This document shows positions 42,846-51,931 of a DNA stretch of 53,046 nucleotides, piece by piece; within the stretch, counting starts at the first letter, position 1, and the number at the start of each line of letters is the position of its first letter. The stretch spans positions 1 to 53,046 of the forward strand of contig DATJMX010000078.1 of assembly GCA_035508495.1 (NCBI GenBank), read 5' to 3'. The stretch is from Candidatus Binataceae bacterium (GTDB taxonomy: Bacteria > Desulfobacterota > Binatia > Binatales > Binataceae). The notes under the pieces are model-generated. The model made no database searches and had not been told where the DNA came from. It saw only the letters and a program-made list of their open reading frames with translations. A program made the position numbers and the translations under genes.

Positions 42846-43471
42846 GCGCGGCGTGGCCGTGGCTCGCGGTCGTGGGCCTCGGCGCGTATCACGGGCTCGA
42901 TCCGTCGATGGGATGGCTGTTCGCGGTCGCGCTCGGCTTGCAGGAGCGGAGCCGCGCCCGCGTGATTCGAGCGCTGGGGCCGATCGCGCTCGGTCATCTG
43001 CTGTCGATTGCGGCAATCGTTGCGATCGTCGTCGGAATCAGCGCGATCGTTGCGATCAGTTACGTACGCCCTGCCGGTGCGGTGCTGCTTATTTTGTTCG
43101 GCATCTTCCGACTGCTAAGGCCGCAAGCGCATCCGCGATGGGTTGCGATGCGCGTGAACTCCGCCGAGCTTACGCTGTGGTCATTCCTGATGTCGTCGGC
43201 GCACGGCGCGGGCCTGATGCTCTTTCCGATCCTGCTGCGCATCGAGCCAAACATGTGCGTCAGTCCGATGCTTCCGACGTCGCATCCGATCGCGCAGGCC
43301 ACGGCTGTGGTCCTGCTCCACACCGCCGCGATGCTCGTCGTGATGGGCACGGTCGCGGTTCTCATTTATCAATACGTCGGCCTTGCGATCCTGCGCAGCG
43401 CCTGGATCAACCTCGATACAATCTGGGCCGGCGCCCTCGTCGCCGCAGGGCTTCTCTCGCTGGCGATTTGA
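42842..43471 (+). CDS. Multi-pass membrane protein coupled to the SBP56 gene
   Basis: 209 residues with about six membrane segments. The GTG start overlaps the stop of the SBP56 gene by 4 bp. The motif GAYHGLDPSMGW in the first segment recalls the HxGxD-type motif of nickel/cobalt and related metal transporters, and SSAHGAGLM in the third segment contains a second His in the membrane. It may supply or export a metal or small solute for the SBP56 protein. No family is assigned with confidence. Confidence 0.75.
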   Translation: MSAAWPWLAVVGLGAYHGLDPSMGWLFAVALGLQERSRARVIRALGPIALGHLLSIAAIVAIVVGISAIVAISYVRPAGAVLLILFGIFRLLRPQAHPRWVAMRVNSAELTLWSFLMSSAHGAGLMLFPILLRIEPNMCVSPMLPTSHPIAQATAVVLLHTAAMLVVMGTVAVLIYQYVGLAILRSAWINLDTIWAGALVAAGLLSLAI

Positions 43472-43480
43472 GGCTGGACT

Positions 43481-44003
43481 CTAACTCGCGGTGCGCTTCC
43501 AGCCGCTGCGCCTATCAGGTGCGTAGGATAAATCGAAAATCTCGATCGCGCGCTTGCTCTTTTTGCCGTTAAAGCTCGCGGCCAGGCCGAACAGTAGTTT
43601 TCGCGCTTCGCCACCTTTTTTGGCAGTTAGGGCGCAGGCTCTGACCAGACGATCAGTGCTTTTGCCGAAACTCTTTGTGCCCATTCTCCACGCGCGAGAG
43701 GTGTTCCGGTGTCACGCCGATAAGCTGCGCAAAATCCTGAGCCGCCAATCCGGCTTGCTTTCGCAAGAATCTGATCTCATCACCACGAAGCAAGCCGGGT
43801 CGCTTCGTTATTTCGTCGGCCAACGATGTGTACAGTTGGGTGACTCGCGGAATAATTGGAGCCTCTTCATGTCCGTTCGGGCAGACGTACACATAGATCC
43901 CGTGCAGGAACAACTCGCGCAGCCCGCTTTGTCGGTAGCGATATGGATCGTCGCGCGTCGCGCGCCGCTTCTTCATTTCAGCCTTGCAGTAACCGCAATT
44001 CAT
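43481..44003 (-). pseudogene. MqsA-like antitoxin (zinc finger + HTH), frameshifted
   Basis: The 5' part (start ATG 44003) reads MNCGYCKAEMKKRR...YVCPNGHEEAPIIPRV, a YgiT/MqsA-type zinc finger, then the HTH IRFLRKQAGLAAQDFAQLIGVTPEHLSRVENG, and stops at 43653. The next frame continues TKSFGKSTDRLVRACALTAKKGGEARKLLFGLA to 43481. Removing one C after the ENG codons (about 43682) joins both into a single protein of about 172 residues. The normal product would repress and neutralise the toxin encoded upstream. The antitoxin is therefore damaged or read by frameshift. Confidence 0.72.
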
Positions 44004-44350
44004 CGTGGTTTCTTCGCCTTGGAACTAGCGGGCTGGAACGATCGTGAACGGTGACCAACGTCATGAAGCTACCCTCAAATTCGAATACCGCGGCCATCTT
44101 GCTGCCGTCCACGGACTTTCCCGAGAGCTTATATCTCCATAAGCCTTCGACGAGGCGATGGCTGGTGACATTTCCGGTTTCGAAAATCAGGTGCGCCAAA
44201 TCCTGATCGTCATATCAGCGCTGCTCCATACGATTTTGTGCGTGTAACGATGGGACATAGTTCCCGTCGAGCCAGAACCGTTGGATTCGCTCGCGAGCCG
44301 CAGTGTGGTTTAAGGCGCGAGCCCGATCGAATCTGTAACTTTTTTGTCAC
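43978..44350 (-). pseudogene. DUF4258/toxin-like protein with A-run frameshift and in-frame stop
   Basis: The GTG at 44350 follows a strong purine-rich site (GAGG with a 6-base spacer) and reads VTKK..., but only if the A6 run at 44340-44345 loses one A does the frame continue SYRFDRARALNHTAARERIQRFW and HAQNRMEQR. A TGA at 44215-44217 then interrupts it, and the same frame resumes YDDQDLAHLIFETGNVTSHRLVEGLWRYKLSGKSVDG...FMTLVTVHD. The last part matches the DUF4258-type toxin partners of MqsA-like antitoxins. It overlaps the antitoxin start by 26 bp. Two lesions make it non-functional as written. Confidence 0.65.
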
Positions 44351-44494
44351 GCCTCCCCTCTCTGACAATCAGGCGCGTTGATTCAATTGATTTTTTATCA
44401 AGTGAAACGTGTTAACCGTCAATGCGATTTTCTCTGATCGATAGCGCGTCAAGTCACTCTTTTTTTGACCGGGCGCGCGTGCCAGCATTCATTT

Positions 44495-45163
44495 ATGAGC
44501 TTCAGCCTGCTCGTCGTTGAAGACGAGGTTCGGCTTGCCGATTCGCTGGTGACGGGACTTAGCGAGGAGGGTTTCTCGGTTTCGTGGTCGGACACGGCGG
44601 AGCTGGCGGCCGAGCGGCTCCAGAATACGCAGTTCGATCTGATCGTTCTCGACATCCAATTGCCTGGTAAAAGCGGCCTCGACCTGTTGCGCGAGATGCG
44701 CGCGAGCGGCGCGACTACGCCGGTGCTGATCCTCACCGCGCATGGAACACTCGATGAGCGCGTGACGGGTCTCGACGCGGGAGCTGATGATTACCTCGTC
44801 AAACCGTTCGCCTTCGCCGAGCTGGTCGCGCGCTTGCGCGCGCTAATCCGCGGCAGGTCGGCGACCGCGGCGCCGATTCTTAAGGTCGGCGCGATTGAGT
44901 TCGACACGACGCGCCGCCGCGCGAAGTCAGGCGGCCAGCCTCTCAGTCTCTCGCCCAAGGAAACGATGCTGCTGGAGCTGCTGATGCGGCATGCGGGGCA
45001 AACCGTGACGCGCTCGATGATCGCGGAGACGGTTTGGGAGGCCGACCTCAACGCGTTTACCAATCTGATCGAAGTTTTCATCAACCGCCTGCGCCAGAAG
45101 CTGGGTCAGGGCGCGAAGATTCAAACCGTGCGCGGCGTCGGTTACTCGATTCACGCGCAATGA
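44495..45163 (+). CDS. OmpR-family response regulator
   Basis: 222 residues from the ATG at 44495. The receiver domain has E9-D10 (VVEDE), the phospho-acceptor D53 (IVLDIQLPG), T81 and K103 (VKPF). The winged-helix output domain contains LSLSPKETMLLELLMRHAGQTVTRSMIAETVWE and the TVRGVGY end. It should activate or repress promoters after phosphorylation by the adjacent kinase, probably including the efflux operon downstream. No clear ribosome-binding site precedes the ATG. Confidence 0.95.
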   Translation: MSFSLLVVEDEVRLADSLVTGLSEEGFSVSWSDTAELAAERLQNTQFDLIVLDIQLPGKSGLDLLREMRASGATTPVLILTAHGTLDERVTGLDAGADDYLVKPFAFAELVARLRALIRGRSATAAPILKVGAIEFDTTRRRAKSGGQPLSLSPKETMLLELLMRHAGQTVTRSMIAETVWEADLNAFTNLIEVFINRLRQKLGQGAKIQTVRGVGYSIHAQ

Positions 45164-45188
45164 CCTCAGCGGCCAGCGGCGCGCCGCT

Positions 45189-46538
45189 ATGAGCATCCGG
45201 CTTCGCCTCACGATTTATTGGGCGCTGATTCTCGCCGGCATCCTCACGCTGGCAACCCTCGCTGCATATCAGTTCTTCGCCGGTCAGCGTTGGGCGTCGC
45301 TGGATGCGGCGCTGCTTGAAGAGGCTGACGACACCGCGACCGCGATCCAGAAAGCGGGACTGCCGGGCGCAATCGAGATCGTGAAGTCGCTCAGCCTCGA
45401 GCGCGATATCGCAGTTCGCCGGCGCGCCCGGTTGGTAATGTCGACCGGAGTGGTCGCGGACTTCGGCGATATGAGAATCATACCGCCGCAGCTCGATCCC
45501 GAAACGGCTTCCGACGGAATCTATGCGGTGGAAGGTCATCCTTCCCGTTTTGCGGTAAGCGCTGTGAAGATTAACGGGCATAAGGGGTTGCTCGAAGATG
45601 GCGCCGACGTGAGCGCTGTCATGGATTCACTCGAGCAGTTCCGCATTACGCTCATGCTGGTCGTGCCGCTTCTGCTGGTGCTGTGCGTGACGGGAGGATA
45701 CTGGATCGTCGGGCGCGCGCTGGAGCCAATCGCAACGATGTCGGCGGGACTAACCGCGATTCAGCCCAACATGCTGAGCTCGCGGCTGGCGCCTCCTCCG
45801 GCCGACGACGAGGTCGCGCGACTCACGCGTTCGATCAATGCCTTGCTCGAGCGGCTCGAGCGCGCATCGATCGCCGAGCGCCGTTTTGCCTCGGACGCCG
45901 CGCATGAGTTGCGCACGCCATTGACGGTGTTGCGCACCGGGCTCGAAGTCGCCCTCGCGCGCGAGCGCTCGGCCACCGAACTACTTGCCGCGCTCACCAA
46001 CGCGCTCGCCGAAGTGATCGCAATGTGCAAGATGGCCGACGATCTGCTGATGCTGGCCCGGCTCGATCGCGAATCAACCCTGGAGCGCAGCGACGTCGAT
46101 CTCGCCGCCGTCGCCGGAGAGATCGCCTCGAACGTCGAGCCGCTCGCGCAGGAACGCGGCATCGCATTTACCACTCGGCTCGGCAGCGGAGCGGTAGTCA
46201 GCGGCAATCCGCTTCATCTGCGCCGTGTCCTGATTAACTTGCTCGACAATGCGCTCAAGTTCGCCCCCCAAGGCGGCGCCGTCGAGCTCGATCTCGAACG
46301 TGTCGACGGCAAAGTGACGATGCGCGTCACCGACAACGGCCCGGGTATCCCGCCTGCCGATCTGCCGCTGGTGTTCGAGCGCTTTTATCGCAGCAAGGCG
46401 GCGCGGGCCGAGGGCAGCGGTCTCGGGCTCAGCCTGTGCAAGGAAGTGGTGCGAATGCATGGCGGCGAGATCGCGATTGCAAATCGCCCGAGCGGCGGAT
46501 GCGAAGCGATCGTATCGTTACCTGCCGCCAGTGGGTAG
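45189..46538 (+). CDS. Two-component sensor histidine kinase
   Basis: 449 residues. A membrane segment at about 10-32 and another at about 154-174 bracket a periplasmic sensor domain of about 120 residues. HAMP follows, then the HisKA motif SDAAHELRTPLTVLRT with phospho-His H239 and the HATPase_c N-box NLLDNALKFAPQGG, G1 DNGPGIPPADL and G2 GSGLGLSL. The periplasmic signal is unknown; adjacency to the RND pump suggests metals or toxic organics. It starts 25 bp after the regulator stop. Confidence 0.95.
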   Translation: MSIRLRLTIYWALILAGILTLATLAAYQFFAGQRWASLDAALLEEADDTATAIQKAGLPGAIEIVKSLSLERDIAVRRRARLVMSTGVVADFGDMRIIPPQLDPETASDGIYAVEGHPSRFAVSAVKINGHKGLLEDGADVSAVMDSLEQFRITLMLVVPLLLVLCVTGGYWIVGRALEPIATMSAGLTAIQPNMLSSRLAPPPADDEVARLTRSINALLERLERASIAERRFASDAAHELRTPLTVLRTGLEVALARERSATELLAALTNALAEVIAMCKMADDLLMLARLDRESTLERSDVDLAAVAGEIASNVEPLAQERGIAFTTRLGSGAVVSGNPLHLRRVLINLLDNALKFAPQGGAVELDLERVDGKVTMRVTDNGPGIPPADLPLVFERFYRSKAARAEGSGLGLSLCKEVVRMHGGEIAIANRPSGGCEAIVSLPAASG

Positions 46539-46620
46539 GTATTTGCGCCTAGTGCGCCGCTTTTCTTTCTGAACATTTATTCATTAGGCAGAACGAAATC
46601 GCGTTGTTAATGTTTGGCGG

Positions 46621-47877
46621 ATGAAATATTGCCGTCGTCTTACGACCCTTTTTTCCCTGGCGGCGATTGTGCTCATCGCGCACTGCGCGTGGGCGGCGCC
46701 GCTGACTTTGCCAGATGCGATCGACCGCGCGATAAAGTTTGCCCCCACGATGCAGGCCGCGGCGGCGCAAAGCGACATGAGCCGCGCGCAGGTGCGCGAG
46801 CAGCGCTCGGCGCTCTTCCCCAACCTCTCAACTGGCGGTGAATACTACCAAGCTCCCGGTTATGACGACGTCATCACCAATCGCGGACTGAGCGCCGCGA
46901 TGCTGATGCTGAACTACACGGCGTGGGACTGGGGCCGGCGCCAGGCTCGCATGCGCGCCGCGCGCTACGTGGCCGAAGCGGCACAGCTCGGGGTCGCCGC
47001 CGCACAGGCGCAGATCGCATACGATACCTCGGTCGCGTATTACGATCTGCTGCGCGCGCGCGCGGCGACTTCGGAGCTGGCGCGCAGCCTCGATCGTCTG
47101 ACGCGCTACGTCGCCACGATCGAGGCGCTCAGGAATTCCGGCCGCTCCAACTCCGCCGACACGCTCAAGGTGCGCACCGCCCGCGACGCGGTTGAGATCG
47201 CACTCTTGCAGCAACAGGTTGCCGCGCAACGCGCCTCGGTAAACCTCGGATCGCTTATCGGCGAGTTCAATCAACCTGATATTCAGATCGTGGAGTTGGC
47301 CGACCTGCCGCCGAAGCCCGCGATCGATTTTTCATCCAGTCCGGTGATGCAGGCGACGCGGCGCGCGATCTCGTCGGCCGGGTTGCAGGTTAAGGCGGCC
47401 AAGGCTGAACGTCTGCCCACGATGCAACTCGCCTTCACAACCGGTTTCGTCGGCATCGATCCGCCGGCCACGTGGTCGAAAAATTACGGCGGCTCGTACG
47501 ATACCGTGGTCTCGATGCCGATTTTCGACGGCGGCCTGATCACGTCTCATATCGATCAGGCCAAGGCCAGGCAGAATTCTGCCCTCGCGCAGGCGCGCGA
47601 TACTGAGTACGCGCTGAACCGGCGTATCACGGACGCCTCGCTACGCTACGATCAATCAACGCGCATGCTCGAGCTGCTGTCGCGGGCGCAACCGAACGCC
47701 GACGATTCGTTTGCGCTCACCTGGACGCGATTTCTGGGCGGCGGTGACGTCACCCTGCTCGAAGTCCTGGACGCTTATCAGCGGTCAGAAGACCTGCGGA
47801 TGCAACGCTTCGAGCAGGAGTTCGCGGCGCGCGAGTCCGCCGCCGAAATCAATCTGCTGGCCGGACGTATCAGATGA
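46621..47877 (+). CDS. TolC-family outer-membrane efflux protein
   Basis: 418 residues. Signal peptide ending AHCAWA, cleaved before APLTLPDAIDRAIKFAPTM. The two OEP repeats show the alternating helices LGVAAAQAQIAYDTSVAYYDLLRARAAT and AKARQNSALAQARDTEYALNRRITDASLRYD. GALE-type barrel segments (ALMLNYTAWDWGRRQARM) lie in the middle. It is the exit duct for the RND pump. The stop overlaps the membrane-fusion gene by 4 bp. Confidence 0.92.
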   Translation: MKYCRRLTTLFSLAAIVLIAHCAWAAPLTLPDAIDRAIKFAPTMQAAAAQSDMSRAQVREQRSALFPNLSTGGEYYQAPGYDDVITNRGLSAAMLMLNYTAWDWGRRQARMRAARYVAEAAQLGVAAAQAQIAYDTSVAYYDLLRARAATSELARSLDRLTRYVATIEALRNSGRSNSADTLKVRTARDAVEIALLQQQVAAQRASVNLGSLIGEFNQPDIQIVELADLPPKPAIDFSSSPVMQATRRAISSAGLQVKAAKAERLPTMQLAFTTGFVGIDPPATWSKNYGGSYDTVVSMPIFDGGLITSHIDQAKARQNSALAQARDTEYALNRRITDASLRYDQSTRMLELLSRAQPNADDSFALTWTRFLGGGDVTLLEVLDAYQRSEDLRMQRFEQEFAARESAAEINLLAGRIR

Positions 47878-48884
47878 GACGCCGCGGCGGACAACGACGC
47901 GCTTTGCGATGGTTGTTGCCGATCGCGCTGGCGGTCGCGCTCGCCGCCTGTCATCCGGCATCCGATTCAAGCGACGAGAACGAAAACCCGGAAGTACCGA
48001 ACACCACCATGGTGGTCAGTGCCGCGCGCGCTGAGGTCGCACCGATGGAGCAGCGCCTTCAGCTTCTGGGCAAGACCGTCGCTACACATCATGTCATCAT
48101 CCGCGCGCCGACCGCCGGGCGCGTGATCGGAATGAAACTCGTCACGGGAGATTGGGTCGCGAAAGGACAGGTGGTTGCCTATGTCCTCAATCGCGAGATC
48201 GAAGCGGCGGAAGACGGCCTCGCCGTCGCGCAGAAGATCGAGCCCGAGAACGCCGAGCGCCTGGCGCAGTCGGTCCACCGCTATACGCACAGCCCCGGAA
48301 TTGCGGTGCGCGCGCCGGACGCGGGAATTGTTTCGCAGCCCCCGGTAACGACCGGCCAGGTAGTCGGCGATTTAGACACACTCGTCGATTTGATCGACCC
48401 GCGCAGCCTGTATGTCGAGGCAAACGTGCCGCTTAGCCAGCTTCACGCCTTGACCGCCGGGATGCAGGCAGAGGTTCTGTCGCCGCTTCGGCCCGGCAGC
48501 CCGGTTCCAGCACGGATCGTGGCGAGGCTTCCGACCTTCGATACCGCGACCGCAACTTCGACGGTGCGGCTCGATTTCACCGGCTCCGAGCGCATCCTGG
48601 AAGCGGGTTCTCCCGTCCTGGTGCATGTCGTGACGCGCAGTGCTCCCGACGCGATCGTGATTCCAGAGGCCGCGGTGTTTCAGGATCCCGGACCAGATAA
48701 TTTTCACGTGTTCACGATTGGGGCGGACAAGCGCGCTCGACGCACCGACGTGTCCGTGGGCGTCCGCGAGGGTGACCGCGTGCAAATCACGAACGGGATC
48801 AAAGCCGGAGAGCTCGTGATTACCTCCGGGGGCTACGCGTTGTCAGACGGCCTGCGAGTCGAAGTCGCACAAGGGACGCGATGA
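47874..48884 (+). CDS. RND membrane-fusion (periplasmic adaptor) lipoprotein
   Basis: 336 residues. The signal ends in lipobox LAAC (Cys26). The first lipoyl half is at about 72-105 (VIIRAPTAGRVIGMKLVTGDWVAKGQVV) and the second at about 142-166 (IAVRAPDAGIVSQPPVTTGQVV). Between them only about 35 residues lie where most adaptors have a 60-100-residue helical hairpin. The barrel and membrane-proximal domains follow (VPLSQLHALTAGMQAEVL and IVIPEAAVF). It links the RND pump to the TolC-like duct. Confidence 0.92.
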   Translation: MRRRGGQRRALRWLLPIALAVALAACHPASDSSDENENPEVPNTTMVVSAARAEVAPMEQRLQLLGKTVATHHVIIRAPTAGRVIGMKLVTGDWVAKGQVVAYVLNREIEAAEDGLAVAQKIEPENAERLAQSVHRYTHSPGIAVRAPDAGIVSQPPVTTGQVVGDLDTLVDLIDPRSLYVEANVPLSQLHALTAGMQAEVLSPLRPGSPVPARIVARLPTFDTATATSTVRLDFTGSERILEAGSPVLVHVVTRSAPDAIVIPEAAVFQDPGPDNFHVFTIGADKRARRTDVSVGVREGDRVQITNGIKAGELVITSGGYALSDGLRVEVAQGTR

Positions 48885-51800
48885 AGCGCCAGACCTCGTC
48901 GCTCGTCATCCTTCTCGTCCTGGCGCTTTCGGGCCTGGGCGTGATCCTGGCGCGGAAGATCCCCAGTGCGGTCTTTCCGGAGTTCACTTTTCATCGCGCG
49001 ATAATTCTCGCGGACAGCGGCAATCTGCCCGCCGAGCAGATGCTCGCGACGGTGACGCGCCCGATCGAGGAGGCGGCCTATTCTGTGGTCGGCGTATCCC
49101 TCGTGCGCTCGACGACGACTCGCGGCAGCGCCGAGATCGATGTGACCTTTTCCGACAACGCCAACGCCAGCCTGACCTCGCAGCTGCTGAATTCCGCGGT
49201 AGACGAAGCCCGCGCACGCCTGCCCGACGGAACGACTGCGGATACTCTGCTGCTGACCACGGGGACGTTTCCGATTCTCGACGTGAGCCTGAGCTCGCAC
49301 ACCCGCAACCTCGCCGAGCTCACCGATATCGCCAGCTTCGACCTGGTTCCCGCCATCCACCGGATCGACGGCACCTACCGGGTCGAGGTGGTGGGCGGCA
49401 AGAACCGCGAGTTTGTCGTGCGCATCGATCCGGCGCGGATGCTTCAGCATTCGCTGGCGCCCAACGACATCGTTGACGGCCTCGCCAACGCGAATGTGCT
49501 GGCTTCGCCCGGCCGAATTTACGACTCCCACCGGATGCTGCTGACGGTGCTATCGACCGATCTTCATCGCGCCGATCAGATCGCATCGGTGCCGATCGCT
49601 GCCGTCGGCGGCCAGCCGATACGAGTGCGGGATATCGGCAGCGTCGAGATGGGAATCGAAGAGGATTTCATCCGCACATCGAGCGAGCATGGCGCCGCGG
49701 TGCTGGTCGGGATTTCGCGGCGGCCCGAGGGCGGAACCGTACAGATCGCAAAGCAGGCCCACGCGATCATCGACGAGTTCAGTCATCGCTATCCGGATGT
49801 CAACTTCTCGATCTCTTACGACCAATCGGCGCTCGTCACCGAATCGTTCGAAAGCGTTCGCGACGCGATCGCACTCGGCCTCGTGCTGGCAGTGGCGGTC
49901 GTATTGCTCTTCACCATGAGCCCGCTCAACGCAGTGATCGCCGCGATCGTCGTGCCGTGCACGGTCGCGATCACGTTCGTCGTGTTGGCCGCGGCCAAGC
50001 TCACGTTCAATATGATGACGCTGGGCGGTATGGCCGCGGGGATCGGGCTTTTCATCGACGATGCGATCGTGATGATCGAAGCGATTCATCGCGCGCGTGC
50101 CAACGGCGAGCCGACCGACGCGGCGATCGGGTCGTCGCTCAATCATCTCGGCCGGCCGCTGTTTGCCTCGACGATGACGGTGATCATCGTCTTCGCGCCA
50201 CTGGTCTTTATCTCCGGCGTTACCGGGACGTTCTTCCGCGCGCTTGCCGCCACGCTCGGCAGCGGCCTGGCGATCTCGCTGTTGCTCGCGCTCTATTTCA
50301 CGCCCGCCCTCGAGATCAGCCTCGAACGCTTGCGCGGCGCGCCGCGGGGCCCCGGTTCCGTATTCCGGGTCCTCCAGCATCTTTACTCGGTGGCGATGCT
50401 GCCGTTTGCGAGTATCCCCTCGCTCGCGGTGATGGTGGCGCTTCTTTCGGTAGCCGGAGGATGGGCTATCTATCATCAGCTAGGCAGCGACTACCTGCCG
50501 CCGCTGGATGAGGGCGCGTTCGTGCTCGATTACGTAACGCCGCCGCAGAGCACGCTCAAGGACACGACCGCGCTGCTCGAAACCATAGAAGGAATTCTGC
50601 GCTCGACGCCGGAGGTGCAGAGTTATTCGCGGCGCACAGGCACCCAGCTCGGATTTTTCCTCACCGAGTCAAATCGTGGCGATATCTCGGTGCGGCTCAA
50701 GCCGGCCGCCAACCGCGCGCGCAGCATCGACCAGGTCATCGCCGAAGTCCGCGCGCGAATCCAACAATCGCTCCCTGGCGTCCAGGTCGAGTTTTCGCAG
50801 ATGTTGCAGGACCTAATCGGCGACCTGTCGGGAGTTCCCGAGCCGATTGAAGTCAAAGTCTTCGGACCGAATTCCGACGTGATTCAATCGACGGCGCAGC
50901 AGGTCGCCGCAGCGTTGCGGCGGATTCACGGCGTCGTCGATGTGTTCAACGGAATCGTCATCAGCCTTCCGCTGCAGGAATTTCAAATCGACCAAACCGC
51001 GGCCGCGCGCTATGGCCTCACGGCCAAAGATATCCATCGCACGCTCGATACGGTGATCCAGGGCACGGTCGCGACCAGCGTCCTCAGCGGCGATCGGCTG
51101 CTCGACGTGCGCGTGCGATATCCCGAGGACTATCATCAGGACCTCGGCACGCTTTCCGAAGTGCTGCTCAAAACTCCGACCGGAGCGCGAGTTCCGCTCT
51201 CCGCTGTGACGTCATCGACGTTTGGCGGCGATCGCGCCGAGATCGATCGCGAGCGCGAGCGCCCGGTTCTCCATGTGACCGCGCGGCTCGAGGGCGTTGA
51301 CCTTGGCAAAGGCGTGAACGAGGCGCGCCAGCGCCTGGCGACGCTGAAGCTGCCCGCGGACGTGACGCTCGAGTTCGGCGGCCTCTATGCGCAACAGCGC
51401 GAGGCGTTTCGCGAGCTGACGATCGTGCTGGTTAGCGCGATCCTTGCGATGTTCCTGATACTCGTCTGGGAGTTTGCGCGGCTGGGTCCCGCGATCGCGT
51501 GCATGGCAGGCGCCCTCTCTTGCCTCTTCGGCAGCTTGCTCGCGCTTTACCTGACTGGCACGACGCTCAACATTTCGTCATTCATGGGAATTATCATGGT
51601 GGTCGGGATCACCGCGAAGAACGGCATCTTGCTACTCGATCACGCAGAGCATGCGATGGCCGAAGGTGATGTGCCGCAGCAGGCGCTACTCGCGGCTGCG
51701 GCGGTACGATTGCGGCCGATTATCATGACGACGCTGGCGACAGCCGCAGGCCTTTTCCCGCTGGCGCTCGGATACGGCGCGGGAGCCAAGGTCCAGCAAC

Positions 51801-51928
51801 CACTCGCGATCGCGGTGACCGGCGGACTCGCGTTCGCGATGTTCATGACGATCCCGATCGCCGGTGGTATCTATTTGTTGACGACCGGAGGACCGCGGCG
51901 CAGGGATCCGACTGAGTTTATCCAGTAG
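48881..51928 (+). CDS. RND-family efflux transporter permease
   Basis: 1015 residues with 12 membrane segments and two large periplasmic loops, the usual RND size. The proton-relay TM4 reads GGMAAGIGLFIDDAIVMIEAIHR with the Asp pair. PPLDEGAFVLDYVTPPQSTLKDT is the porter region style of HAE/HME pumps, and the TM10-11 part IIMVVGITAKNGILLLDHAEHAM is conserved. It is probably a drug or heavy-metal/hydrophobe pump. The methionine pairs of CusA-type copper pumps are not obvious. It overlaps the adaptor gene by 4 bp. Confidence 0.93.
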   Translation: MKRQTSSLVILLVLALSGLGVILARKIPSAVFPEFTFHRAIILADSGNLPAEQMLATVTRPIEEAAYSVVGVSLVRSTTTRGSAEIDVTFSDNANASLTSQLLNSAVDEARARLPDGTTADTLLLTTGTFPILDVSLSSHTRNLAELTDIASFDLVPAIHRIDGTYRVEVVGGKNREFVVRIDPARMLQHSLAPNDIVDGLANANVLASPGRIYDSHRMLLTVLSTDLHRADQIASVPIAAVGGQPIRVRDIGSVEMGIEEDFIRTSSEHGAAVLVGISRRPEGGTVQIAKQAHAIIDEFSHRYPDVNFSISYDQSALVTESFESVRDAIALGLVLAVAVVLLFTMSPLNAVIAAIVVPCTVAITFVVLAAAKLTFNMMTLGGMAAGIGLFIDDAIVMIEAIHRARANGEPTDAAIGSSLNHLGRPLFASTMTVIIVFAPLVFISGVTGTFFRALAATLGSGLAISLLLALYFTPALEISLERLRGAPRGPGSVFRVLQHLYSVAMLPFASIPSLAVMVALLSVAGGWAIYHQLGSDYLPPLDEGAFVLDYVTPPQSTLKDTTALLETIEGILRSTPEVQSYSRRTGTQLGFFLTESNRGDISVRLKPAANRARSIDQVIAEVRARIQQSLPGVQVEFSQMLQDLIGDLSGVPEPIEVKVFGPNSDVIQSTAQQVAAALRRIHGVVDVFNGIVISLPLQEFQIDQTAAARYGLTAKDIHRTLDTVIQGTVATSVLSGDRLLDVRVRYPEDYHQDLGTLSEVLLKTPTGARVPLSAVTSSTFGGDRAEIDRERERPVLHVTARLEGVDLGKGVNEARQRLATLKLPADVTLEFGGLYAQQREAFRELTIVLVSAILAMFLILVWEFARLGPAIACMAGALSCLFGSLLALYLTGTTLNISSFMGIIMVVGITAKNGILLLDHAEHAMAEGDVPQQALLAAAAVRLRPIIMTTLATAAGLFPLALGYGAGAKVQQPLAIAVTGGLAFAMFMTIPIAGGIYLLTTGGPRRRDPTEFIQ

Positions 51929-51931
51929 AAT

